DNA from: Comamonadaceae bacterium PBBC2
GTDB taxonomy: Bacteria > Pseudomonadota > Gammaproteobacteria > Burkholderiales > Burkholderiaceae_C
Assembly (NCBI GenBank): GCA_002255935.1
Contig: NKIO01000002.1
Location: forward strand, 55,480 to 119,479
Reading direction: 5' to 3'
DNA length: 64,000 nucleotides
Shown here: positions 38,501 to 46,428 of the stretch, piece after piece
How positions within the stretch are numbered: position 1 is the stretch's first letter
Layout: every line of letters begins with the position of its first letter
Made by a program: the position numbers and the translations under genes
The notes under the pieces: model-generated
The model's input: the letters and a program-made list of their open reading frames with translations, nothing else
The model's database searches: none
Told to the model about the DNA's origin: nothing

Positions 38501-39502
38501 TCAGCCTTTGCGCTTGCCCCGGGGGTGCGCTGCGTCGTAGGCCTTGGCCAGGTGCTGAAAATCCAACCGAGTGTAGACCTGCGTGGTGGTGATATTGGCG
38601 TGGCCCAACAACTCCTGCACCGCCCGCAAATCGCCGCTGGACTGCAGCACATGGCTGGCAAAGGAGTGGCGCAGCATGTGCGGGTGCACCGGGGTGGCCA
38701 GGCCCGCCAGCTGGCTGCGGCGCTTGAGGCGCTGCTCTACCCCGCGAGCGCTCAAGCGCGTACCGCGCTGCCCCGGAAACAGCGCCAGCGCCGCACTGGA
38801 TGCGCCCGGCACGGACTGGGTCAGCATGCCCGGCACCTGCGTGCGCAGCGCCAACCATTGCTCAAGTGCAGCGATGGCCGCACGGCCCAGTGGCACGCTG
38901 CGGCGTTTGCTGCCCTTGCCTTGCACCTGCACTTCGGCGTTTTGCACATCGATCCAGCCACGACCGGCACGCGAGGCCTCGGCACTGGCCACCACATCCA
39001 GCCCCGTGAGCTCGGCCACGCGCAGGCCGCAGCCGTACAGCAACTCCACCATGGCGGCGTCTCGCGCTTCCAGCCAGGGGTCGTCGCCAGTTTCTTCGTG
39101 ATCGGCCAATTGCACCGCCTCGTCCACACCCAGCGCCTTGGGCAAAGGCTTGGCCACGCGGGGGGCTCGCACATCCATCACCGGGTTGTGGCTCACCAAG
39201 GCCTCGCGGCCCAGCCAGGTGTAAAAACCGCGCCAGCCTGAAAGGATGAGCGCAATGCCCCGACCGCTGCGGCCTGCGCTGTGCATCTGTGCCACCCAAC
39301 GGCGGATGTGCCCGGTCTGCACCTGAAGCAAGGGCACGCCCGATGTGTGGGCCATGTCGGCCAAGCGGATCAAATCCAACCGGTACAGGGTGCAAGTGCG
39401 CTCGGCCAGGCGCTTTTCAAAACGGACGTGGTCTAGGTAGCGCAGCATCAGCGGATCGAGGTCCGCCGCTTCCACCGAGACGTGTTCGCCTGATTCAGGC
39501 AC
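38501..39502 (-). CDS. xerC: Tyrosine recombinase XerC
   Basis: 333 residues if the GTG at 39502 is used; a GTG at 39475 is an alternative and neither has a strong ribosome binding site. XerC, with XerD, resolves chromosome dimers at dif. The SAM-like core-binding domain (MLRYLDHVRFEKRLAERT) is followed by the catalytic domain with Arg in GCGLRVAELTGL, Lys in GKGSKRRSVPL, the H-x-x-R box HPHMLRHSFASH, and LGHANITTTQVYT with the His and nucleophile Tyr. It sits between DUF484 and rlmI, matching the dapF-yigA-xerC order of E. coli. Confidence 0.93.
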   Translation of the reverse strand: MPESGEHVSVEAADLDPLMLRYLDHVRFEKRLAERTCTLYRLDLIRLADMAHTSGVPLLQVQTGHIRRWVAQMHSAGRSGRGIALILSGWRGFYTWLGREALVSHNPVMDVRAPRVAKPLPKALGVDEAVQLADHEETGDDPWLEARDAAMVELLYGCGLRVAELTGLDVVASAEASRAGRGWIDVQNAEVQVQGKGSKRRSVPLGRAAIAALEQWLALRTQVPGMLTQSVPGASSAALALFPGQRGTRLSARGVEQRLKRRSQLAGLATPVHPHMLRHSFASHVLQSSGDLRAVQELLGHANITTTQVYTRLDFQHLAKAYDAAHPRGKRKG

Positions 39503-39506
39503 AGCT

Positions 39507-40202
39507 TCAGGCCTGGGGTGCGCGCAAGACCGACAGCGCAGCTCCGGCCAACTCGGCCAAGCGCTCCAGCAAATCGGTGCCCATCTGGCTGTTGAAGCGC
39601 TGGCCATCGGGCGAGGCCAAGACCAGCAAACCGAAAGGCGTTTGGCCAGGCGCCGCACGCAAAGCCAGCAGCGCCAGCGAGGCAGCTTGGGTGGGTTCGG
39701 CCAACCACTGCACCGCCTCGTAGCCGGTGTTGGGCCCCACATAAGGCGTGTCCAAAGACGCGGCCAACTCTTGCACCGCCTCGGTCACGCCTTGGGCGTA
39801 AGCGGCCTGGCTGTGCGCCTCGTCCACGCCCCACAAACGCAAAGTCACTTGCGGCACCTGGAAGAGTTCGCGGATGTTGTCGACGGCCGATTCCACCAAA
39901 TGCTCGGGCGGCGCCACCAACAAGTCGCACGACCAGCGGTGCAGCTTGTCGGTCAAGATCATGTTCTCGTTGCCGTGCCGGATCATGTCCATGATGCGGT
40001 GTTCCAGCCCCTTGATCTTGTCGCGCAACATCTGGGCCTGGCGCTCTTGCAAGCCCACCGCACGGTGACCTTGGGGGTGGGTCAACTGCACCGTGGCCAG
40101 GAGGGAGGCATGGCGCTCAAAAAAGTCCGGCGTGTTCACCAGGTAGTCGGCGATGTCGTCTTCGGTGATCGGGCTCATGGGTTCGGCAGTGCTCATGTTC
40201 AT
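39507..40202 (-). CDS. DUF484 (YigA-like) family protein
   Basis: 231 residues. DUF484 proteins have a helical N-terminus (DIADYLVNTPDFFERHASLL is the family start) and a GAF-like C-terminal fold. Their function is not known, but the gene is nearly always between dapF and xerC, as here: 12 bases after dapF and 4 bases before the xerC GTG. No transmembrane segment is present. Confidence 0.9.
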   Translation of the reverse strand: MNMSTAEPMSPITEDDIADYLVNTPDFFERHASLLATVQLTHPQGHRAVGLQERQAQMLRDKIKGLEHRIMDMIRHGNENMILTDKLHRWSCDLLVAPPEHLVESAVDNIRELFQVPQVTLRLWGVDEAHSQAAYAQGVTEAVQELAASLDTPYVGPNTGYEAVQWLAEPTQAASLALLALRAAPGQTPFGLLVLASPDGQRFNSQMGTDLLERLAELAGAALSVLRAPQA

Positions 40203-40214
40203 GTCTCCAGAAAT

Positions 40215-41084
40215 TCAAAGGGTATCGGGCACGTCAATGCTGCCCTCAAACACAGGGGTGGCCGGGCCGGTCATCATGACCGGGCTGTCGGCTTGGCCGG
40301 CCCATTCGATGGTCAACACGCCGCCATGGGTCTGCACATCGACACGGCTGTCCAGCCAGCCTTGGCGAATGCCCGCCACCACGGCCGCACAAGCGCCGGT
40401 GCCGCAGGCCAGGGTTTCGCCCGAGCCGCGCTCGAACACGCGCAGCTTGATTTGGCTGCGCGAGACGATCTGCATGAAGCCCGCATTCACCCGTTTGGGG
40501 AAGGCCGTGTGGTTTTCAATCAAGGGGCCTTGGGCCAGCACCGGGAAGGCGGCCACATCGTCCACGCGCTGTACGGCGTGCGGGTTGCCCATGGACACCA
40601 CCCCCACCCGCGCAATGCCCAGATCGCCCAAAGACAGATCAAACACCGGCCAGCCATTGACCTGGTCGCTGATCAGGCCAATGGGGTTAAACGGCACACG
40701 CGCCCAGTCGAACACGGGCGCGCCCATGTTCACCGTGACGCGGCCGTCGGGGTTCATGGACAGCTCGATCTCGCCTTGCTGCACCTTCACGCGCACAGTG
40801 TTTTTGTCGGTCAGGCCCTTGTCGCGCACATAGCGCACAAAGCAGCGGGCGCCGTTGCCGCAGTGCTCGACCTCACCGCCATCGGCGTTGTGGATCACGT
40901 ACTCAAAGTCCAGACCTGCTGCAGGCGAAGGCCGCACCGTGAGGATCTGGTCGGCCCCCACGCCAAAGTGGCGGTCGGCCAAAAAACGGTACTGGGCCGT
41001 GGAGAGGCCCAGGCGGCCACGGGTTTCGTCGAGCACGACAAAGTCGTTGCCGGCCCCTTGCATCTTGGTAAAGCGGATGTGCAT
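40215..41084 (-). CDS. dapF: Diaminopimelate epimerase
   Basis: 289 residues from ATG 41084 ([19 protein letters not shown]). Converts LL- to meso-diaminopimelate for lysine and for MurE. The two catalytic cysteines are in CGNGARCF and ACGTGACAA. The frame stays open past this ATG towards 41279, but that part is not DapF. It is the first gene of dapF-DUF484-xerC-rlmI and faces a divergent Nudix/MBL gene across 70 bases. Confidence 0.96.
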   Translation of the reverse strand: MHIRFTKMQGAGNDFVVLDETRGRLGLSTAQYRFLADRHFGVGADQILTVRPSPAAGLDFEYVIHNADGGEVEHCGNGARCFVRYVRDKGLTDKNTVRVKVQQGEIELSMNPDGRVTVNMGAPVFDWARVPFNPIGLISDQVNGWPVFDLSLGDLGIARVGVVSMGNPHAVQRVDDVAAFPVLAQGPLIENHTAFPKRVNAGFMQIVSRSQIKLRVFERGSGETLACGTGACAAVVAGIRQGWLDSRVDVQTHGGVLTIEWAGQADSPVMMTGPATPVFEGSIDVPDTL

Positions 41085-41154
41085 GGCCGCGATTATCGCC
41101 CTTGGTGAACACGGAAACGACAGCCTCTGGGCGATGCGCCCCTGATAATGGGGC

Positions 41155-42798
41155 ATGGCACGCACATCCCAACTCCTGCACCCCCAACGTGAACCCGCGC
41201 CGCTGCGCCCAGCCGCCACCGTGCTGCTGCTGCGCGACGGCCCGCAAGGCATCGAGGTCTTGATGACCCGCCGCTCCATGACGGCCAGCTTTGCGCCCGG
41301 CGCCTATGTGTTCCCAGGCGGCGGCGTCGACGCGGCCGACGCCCAAGCCCACGCCCTGTCCACCCGCAGACCCAAGCAAAGCGACTTGCACCTGACACAA
41401 GCCATTGCCGCCATCCGCGAGAGCTTTGAAGAGCTGGGCATTTTGTTCGCCCGCCACGCCGATGGCCGCTGGGCCGACAACGCGGACATCGCGCACATCG
41501 ACCGCAAAGCCCCTTTTGCTGCGCAGTGCCAAACCCAAGGCCTGACGCTGGCGGCCGACCAGGTGTTCGTGCTGGCCCACTGGATCACCGACCGCGATTT
41601 GCCGCGCCGCTTTGACGTGCCCTTTTTGGTGGCCCGCATGCCCGAAGGCCAAACCCCGGTGGCCGACGAGGCCGAGCAGTTCGAGCCCGTCTGGGTGCGG
41701 CCAGTGGACGCGCTGACGCGCCACGAAGCCGGCGACTTTTTCATCATCTTCCCGACCATCCGCACGCTCGAGCGCCTCAAAGCTTTTGCCCAAGTTGAAG
41801 ACGTGCTGCAAGCTTGCGCCGTCAACGACGAGCCGCTGTGGACCAGCTGCCCCCGCGCCGGTTTTGTGGACGGCCACGAGGTGCGCTACATGGAGCACGA
41901 GGCTCCTTTTGGCGAGTTGGCGCTGGTCACCCCCGATGGCCAAATCCACCACCACCTGGACTGGCAGACCGATCTGCCCGTGCCCCTGCTGCAAAACGTG
42001 CAGCGCCTGACGGCCCCCAACCCCGGCGTGATGACCGGCCCCGGCACCAACAGCTATTTGGTGGGCGACCCCAACACAGGCTACATCGCCATCGACCCGG
42101 GCCCGGCCGACCACGACCATTTGCAACGCCTGTGGCGTGCGGCGGGCGGTCAAATCAAAGCCATCGTCTGCACCCACTCGCACTCGGACCATTCACCGGG
42201 CGCTGCGCCCTTGCAGGCCTTGTGCACCCACAAGCCACCGATTCTGGGCCTGGCCTCCAAGCCCACGGCGCGTGCCAACAGCCAATTCACGCCAGACCGC
42301 GAGCTGGCCGATGGCGAAAAATTGGTGCTGCAAGGCGTGGGCGTCGAGGGCGAAGTCACCCACACCCTGCGCGTGGTGCACACCCCCGGCCATGCGGCCA
42401 ACCACCTGTGCCTGGTGCTCGAAGAAGACGGCCTGCTGTTTTCGGGCGACCATGTGCTCAACGGCAGCACCACCGTGATCGACCCGCCCGATGGCCACAT
42501 GGGCGACTACCTCGACTCGCTGGACAAACTGGCCGCCGCCTGTGAGGCCGGTGGCATCGAATTCATCTTGCCCGCACACGGCCATGTGCTGGGCTTTGCG
42601 CACCAAGCCATCACGCAGCTGAAGGCGCACCGCCTCAAGCGCGAGGCCAAAATCGCCGCCGCCATGCAGGCCCTGCCCCAAGGCAGCTTGCAAGAGTGGG
42701 TCGAAAAAGCCTACGACGACGTGCCACCCCGCCTGTGGCCGGTGGCTGCCCGATCCCTGCAAGCGCATGTGGACCACATCCGCGAACAACTGACTTGA
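41155..42798 (+). CDS. Nudix hydrolase / metallo-beta-lactamase fusion protein
   Basis: 547 residues containing two enzymes. Residues about 18-205 are a Nudix domain with a stretched Nudix box: GGG at 55-57, then RESFEELGI at 88-96. Residues about 285-545 are a metallo-beta-lactamase fold of the LACTB2/GloB type, with THSHSDH (340-346), [15 protein letters not shown] and PAHGHVLG. All zinc ligands are present. The substrates are unknown; a nucleotide-diphosphate or CoA derivative for the first domain and a thioester, phosphodiester or RNA for the second are possibilities. It starts 70 bases from dapF and ends 8 bases before a pseudouridine-synthase-like gene. Confidence 0.88.
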   Translation: MARTSQLLHPQREPAPLRPAATVLLLRDGPQGIEVLMTRRSMTASFAPGAYVFPGGGVDAADAQAHALSTRRPKQSDLHLTQAIAAIRESFEELGILFARHADGRWADNADIAHIDRKAPFAAQCQTQGLTLAADQVFVLAHWITDRDLPRRFDVPFLVARMPEGQTPVADEAEQFEPVWVRPVDALTRHEAGDFFIIFPTIRTLERLKAFAQVEDVLQACAVNDEPLWTSCPRAGFVDGHEVRYMEHEAPFGELALVTPDGQIHHHLDWQTDLPVPLLQNVQRLTAPNPGVMTGPGTNSYLVGDPNTGYIAIDPGPADHDHLQRLWRAAGGQIKAIVCTHSHSDHSPGAAPLQALCTHKPPILGLASKPTARANSQFTPDRELADGEKLVLQGVGVEGEVTHTLRVVHTPGHAANHLCLVLEEDGLLFSGDHVLNGSTTVIDPPDGHMGDYLDSLDKLAAACEAGGIEFILPAHGHVLGFAHQAITQLKAHRLKREAKIAAAMQALPQGSLQEWVEKAYDDVPPRLWPVAARSLQAHVDHIREQLT

Positions 42799-42806
42799 AA
42801 GCCCCG

Positions 42807-43499
42807 ATGCACCTCTCTGACGAAGGCATCCGCCTGGCCAAACGCGTGGCCGCCGAGCAAAACTGCTCACGCCGCGAAGCCGAAGCCCTGATCGTGGCCG
42901 GCGGCGTGAAAGTGGCCGGCCAGGTGGTCACCGACCCGGCCCGGCGCGTCCAAAACGAAGCCCTCACGGTCAACCGCATGGTCTCCATGGCTGCCTTGGC
43001 CCCCTTGACCTTGGTGGCCCACAAACCGGCGGACTCGGGCGGCACCCACAGCTGGCTTCAAAAAATCGCCGGACTCCAAGCCCCGCAAGCCGGCATCTGG
43101 GGCAAAGAGCGTTTGGCCAAGCTGCAAATCGCCATGCCCCTGCCCGCGCCGGCCAGCGGCCTGTGCATTTTTTCAGACGACGTGGGCGTGCTGAGGCACC
43201 TGGAAGACCGGCGCAGCCCCATGGAGCAAGAATGGATGGCCACCTTGAAAGGCGAAGTGCCTGAAGGTCTGATCAAGGCGCTCAACGGCCCCGGCCTGCG
43301 CGCCAGCGTGAACCGCCAAACCGACACCGTCACGGTGCTGCGCATCGCGGGCAAAGACATCGACGGCTTGGAGTTGGGCCGTTGGCTCGACCAGCAATGT
43401 CCCTTGCAAGACCTGCGCCGCCAGCGAGTGGGGCGCATCAGCCTGGCCCCGCTGGAGCCCGGACAATGGCGCCAACTCGAGGGATTCGAGCGGTTTTGA
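42807..43499 (+). CDS. RluF-like pseudouridine synthase homologue, catalytic Asp missing
   Basis: 230 residues. An S4-type RNA-binding domain (about 8-60, RLAKRVAAEQNCSRREAEAL) is followed by a pseudouridine-synthase-like domain. In active relatives the catalytic Asp is in GRLDxxxxGLL. Here the aligned segment is MPLPAPASGLCIF: Pro113 stands where Asp should be, and the preceding Arg is also lost. The fold (SDDVGVLRHLED, EQEWMATLKGE) is otherwise kept, so it may bind rRNA without modifying it. The ATG at 42807 gives the family start; the frame is open upstream inside the fusion gene. Confidence 0.8.
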   Translation: MHLSDEGIRLAKRVAAEQNCSRREAEALIVAGGVKVAGQVVTDPARRVQNEALTVNRMVSMAALAPLTLVAHKPADSGGTHSWLQKIAGLQAPQAGIWGKERLAKLQIAMPLPAPASGLCIFSDDVGVLRHLEDRRSPMEQEWMATLKGEVPEGLIKALNGPGLRASVNRQTDTVTVLRIAGKDIDGLELGRWLDQQCPLQDLRRQRVGRISLAPLEPGQWRQLEGFERF

Positions 43500-43674
43500 G
43501 GGGCTGAGGTTAATTTCCGACAAATTTACACAGGATTTACCCTTGAATTGACACGGGCAATCCCAATATGTGGAGTCTGTCTGAGAAAATCAGCCCATGT
43601 GGCCACTGCACACCCCGCAGCCAAGCCACACCCAAAGGCCCAGAAAGCCTTGACTACGCCGAAAGGAAGACACC

Positions 43675-44196
43675 ATGCGTTTGAGCACCAAAAGTCGTTT
43701 TGCCGTGACCGCCATGATCGACGTGGCCCTGCGCGAAGACCGCGGCCCCGTGTCCTTGGCCGCCATCAGCGTGCGCCACCAGATTTCACTGTCCTACCTC
43801 GAGCAGCTGTTCAGCAAGCTGCGCCAGCAAGGCCTGGTCGAGAGCACCCGCGGCCCCGGCGGCGGTTATTCCTTGGCCCGCAACGCCGAAAAAATCACCA
43901 TGGCCGACATCGTCGGTGCGGTGGATGCCCCGTCCGAAGAAGAACTGGCCGCTGAAGGCGGCTGGATGAGCAGCGAACTGTGGGCCAGCCTGAACGAAAA
44001 AATGCTGAGCCATCTGCAGTCGATCAGCCTGCGCCAGTTGGTGGCTGAGCAACGCGCCAAAGGCGTGGCCGTCGAGCCCGCGCCACAGCCCGCCGTCAAG
44101 CGCGGTGTCTTTGCCAAACCCAAAAGCGCCTTGAAGATCACCGCACCCAACTCGGTCTTCGCCCTGGCCGGCACCTTGATGCCTTCGCGCGGTTAA
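43675..44196 (+). CDS. Rrf2/IscR-family transcriptional regulator without cluster cysteines
   Basis: 173 residues. The N-terminus MRLSTKSRFAVTAMIDVALR and the winged helix (SLSYLEQLFSKLRQQGLVESTRGPGGGYSLA) are strongly IscR-like. The three cysteines that hold the [2Fe-2S] cluster in IscR (positions near 92, 98, 104) are absent: that stretch reads DAPSEEELAAEGGWMSSELW and there is no Cys in the whole protein. No iscS, iscU or other Fe-S gene follows; a terminator and repeats do. A 175-base upstream region and GAAAGGAAG ribosome binding site precede it, so it is a single-gene unit. Confidence 0.85.
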   Translation: MRLSTKSRFAVTAMIDVALREDRGPVSLAAISVRHQISLSYLEQLFSKLRQQGLVESTRGPGGGYSLARNAEKITMADIVGAVDAPSEEELAAEGGWMSSELWASLNEKMLSHLQSISLRQLVAEQRAKGVAVEPAPQPAVKRGVFAKPKSALKITAPNSVFALAGTLMPSRG

Positions 44197-44214
44197 GCGC
44201 TCATCTGCCCCATG

Positions 44215-44240
44215 AAAAAACCCGCCTCGGCGGGTTTTTT
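44215..44240. terminator. Bidirectional intrinsic terminator after the Rrf2 gene
   Basis: AAAAAACCCGCC, a TC loop, GGCGGGTTTTTT: a perfect inverted repeat with A and T runs at both ends. It starts 18 bases past the Rrf2 stop and would also stop transcription coming from rnpB. Confidence 0.9.
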
Positions 44241-44245
44241 CATGG

Positions 44246-44700
44246 GTTGTGCTTTTGTGGGGGCCGATGTTGTGAAGGCCCTGCTTTTGTGGGCATCTTG
44301 CCATTGTGGGCATCCTGCTTTTGGGATGCCCTGCTTTTGTGGGAGCCTTGCTTTTGTGGGAGCTGAACTTGTTCGGCGATTCTTCGATTGGCCTCGGTCT
44401 GCTTGCAATCGCCCAACACAGTTAGGCTCCCACCAAGAGATGGCTGGTCGGCAGAGCCCTGTTGCCTTGACCTGCCCTCGTGGGAGCTGAACTTGTTCGG
44501 CGATTCTTCGAGCGCCCTTGGTTTGCTGCTAATCGCCCAACACAGTTGGGCTCCCACAATGCAATGGGCTCCTTCCATTTATTTGGGCGCCCACATTTCA
44601 TTGAGCGACCACATGGCGTAGGCCTCCCAAATGGGCTTGGACTGGCACGACCTGTTGCCTTGACCTGCCCTTGTGGGCGCTGAACTGGTTCGGCGATGGG
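44246..44700. repeat. Palindromic repeat array A (REP-like), between the Rrf2 gene and rnpB
   Basis: Two full 78-base units (44356-44433 and 44480-44557) each begin GTGGGAGCTGAACTTGTTCG and end with AACACAGTT(A/G)GGCTCCCAC, an imperfect inverted repeat. A conserved 46-base linker with TGTTGCCTTGACCTGCCC joins them, giving a 124-base period. A half unit (GTGGGCGCTGAACTGGTTCG) is at 44673-44698. At 44250-44360 a shorter motif TGCTTTTGTGGG recurs about four times in degenerate form. No gene is supported in this stretch. Array B at 46107 is the same family. Confidence 0.85.
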
Positions 44701-44731
44701 CTGCACCACAAACATGGCTCGCCTTGAAAAA

Positions 44732-45055
44732 GTGTGAAGCTCACCGATAAGCCGGATTCTGTGCACAGCGGTTGCCCGCTGCGTGACCGCCATTACTCTG
44801 GGCCGGGGGTCGCCCACCCGGCTCGATGCTACCTACCCGCCAGCTCTGCGGAACCACATCAACGCTGGCCTACTTGGTATTGCTGCGCGTAGAGATTGCC
44901 CGTTTCACCCGAACTGAATCGGCTCGTCTCTGTTGCTCTGATCCTCACCTCACGGTGGAGAGGCGTTGCCTCCTACGCTGTCCTGTGCAGTCCGGACGTT
45001 CCTCCAGTGCCTCCTTTCGGAGATTGCACCAGCGGCGGTCTGGCGAGCTTCACCC
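44732..45055 (-). ncRNA. rnpB: RNase P RNA (M1, bacterial type A)
   Basis: Read on the minus strand, the conserved GAGGAACGTCCGGACTGCAC (P4/J regions) lies near the 5' part and ACAGAATCCGGCTTATCGG at the 3' end. GTGAAGCTCGCC at the start (45042-45053) pairs with GGTGAGCTTCAC at the end to form helix P1, which sets both ends within a few bases. The length of about 324 is within the type A range. It is the catalytic subunit of RNase P, trimming tRNA 5' ends. Several open frames overlap it on both strands and are spurious. Confidence 0.93.
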
Positions 45056-45059
45056 GTTG

Positions 45060-45065
45060 ATTATC
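45060..45065 (-). promoter_or_regulatory. Candidate -10 element of rnpB
   Basis: GATAAT on the minus strand lies about seven bases upstream of the predicted 5' end of RNase P RNA, the correct spacing for a -10 box. No convincing -35 was found. Confidence 0.45.
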
Positions 45066-45156
45066 GCCTGCGCGCATAAGCTCATGCCCCAAGGGGTCTG
45101 AAGATTCGCGCACAATGACCCAACATTTTGGCCATTTCAAACTTGGAGATCCTGAC

Positions 45157-46074
45157 ATGAAAGCCCACAACATCCTCGAGACCATCGGCAACACGCCCCA
45201 TGTGCGCATCAACCGCCTGTTTGGCGCCGCTGCCAATGTTTGGATCAAATCCGAGCGCAGCAACCCCGGTGGCTCGGTCAAGGACCGCATCGCACTGGCC
45301 ATGATCGAAGACGCTGAAAAGTCTGGCGCTTTGAAGCCCGGTGGCACCATCATCGAGCCGACCTCCGGCAACACCGGCATTGGCCTGGCCATGGTCGCCG
45401 CCGTCAAAGGCTACAAGCTGGTGCTGGTCATGCCTGACAGCATGAGCATCGAGCGCCGCCGCCTGATGTTGGCCTATGGCGCGAGCTTTGACCTGACGCC
45501 CCGCGAAAAAGGCATGAAAGGTGCGATTGCCCGCGCCGAAGAACTGGTGGCCAGCACGCCCGGCGCTTGGATGCCCCAGCAGTTTGAAAACCCCGCCAAC
45601 ATCGACGTGCACGTGCACACCACGGCGCAAGAGATCCTGGCCGACTTTCCCGACGGCATCGACGCCCTCATCACCGGCGTGGGCACAGGCGGCCACTTGA
45701 CTGGCGTTGCCCGCGTGCTCAAGGCCAAGTTCCCCAACCTCAAAGTGTTCGCGGTCGAACCCGCAGCTTCGCCCGTCATCTCGGGCGGTGCCCCTGCGCC
45801 CCACCCCATCCAGGGCATTGGCGCGGGTTTCATCCCCAAGAACCTGGACACCGCATTGCTGGACGGCGTGATCCAAGTCGATGCCGAAGCCGCACGTGAA
45901 TACGCGCGTCGCTCGGCACGTGAAGAAGGCCTGCTGGTCGGCATCTCGTCGGGCGCCACCTTGGCGGCGATTGCGCAAAAACTGCCCGAGCTGCCCGCAG
46001 GCGCCACCGTGCTGGGCTTCAACTACGACACCGGCGAGCGCTACCTGTCGATCGAAGGCTTCTTGCCGGCTTGA
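45157..46074 (+). CDS. cysK: Cysteine synthase A (O-acetylserine sulfhydrylase)
   Basis: 305 residues from ATG 45157, which has GGAG 8 bases upstream. It makes cysteine from O-acetylserine and sulfide using pyridoxal phosphate. The PLP lysine is in [15 protein letters not shown]. The phosphate/substrate loop is [13 protein letters not shown], the PLP-phosphate loop is [14 protein letters not shown], and the C-terminus ends [10 protein letters not shown]. It could be named cysM from the active-site sequence alone; length and the C-terminal region favour CysK. It is divergent from rnpB and followed by repeat array B. Confidence 0.9.
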   Translation: MKAHNILETIGNTPHVRINRLFGAAANVWIKSERSNPGGSVKDRIALAMIEDAEKSGALKPGGTIIEPTSGNTGIGLAMVAAVKGYKLVLVMPDSMSIERRRLMLAYGASFDLTPREKGMKGAIARAEELVASTPGAWMPQQFENPANIDVHVHTTAQEILADFPDGIDALITGVGTGGHLTGVARVLKAKFPNLKVFAVEPAASPVISGGAPAPHPIQGIGAGFIPKNLDTALLDGVIQVDAEAAREYARRSAREEGLLVGISSGATLAAIAQKLPELPAGATVLGFNYDTGERYLSIEGFLPA

Positions 46075-46106
46075 AATCTTGGAGGCACCCACAAACGTCT
46101 GCCAGG

Positions 46107-46330
46107 AATCGCCCAACACAGTTGGGCTCCCACCAAGAGATGGCTGATCGACAGAGAGCTGTTGCCTTGACCTGCCCTTGTAGGAGCTGAACTTGTTCGG
46201 CGATTCTTCGAGTGGCCTCGGTCTGCTGGCAATCGCCCGACACAGTTGAGCGCCTACATTTCATTGGGCGCCAACAATTTAGTTGGGCTCCCCCAATGCA
46301 ATGGGCGCCCACATTTCATGGGGGTCGCGC
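46107..46330. repeat. Palindromic repeat array B (REP-like), after cysK
   Basis: 46107-46257 matches 44407-44557 of array A almost base for base, starting with the tail of one unit (AATCGCCCAACACAGTTGGG), then the same 46-base linker and a full 78-base unit at 46180-46257. The last unit has drifted at its ends (GTAGGAGC / GCGCCTAC) but both ends changed together, keeping the pairing. Downstream to 46330 are shorter palindromes of the type GGGCGCCCACATTTCAT. These fill the 354 bases between cysK and the FAD gene; no gene is supported there. Confidence 0.85.
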
Positions 46331-46428
46331 AACTCAGTGGGACGCCGACAAGACCTCGGCACATCCCAACAGTGCTGGCTGCCAAGCGATAATCAGGGCT
46401 TCTTGCTTGATAACCACAAGCCACGACC

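Noticed and set aside
44246..44560. Regularly spaced repeats resembling a CRISPR array
   Set aside because: Repeats are imperfect, the 46-base linker between units is itself conserved rather than unique, and no cas gene is present; they behave as REP-like palindromes.
44826..45101. Open frames across 44732-45055
   Set aside because: The region is RNase P RNA, identified by its conserved core and matching P1 ends; the frames are spurious.
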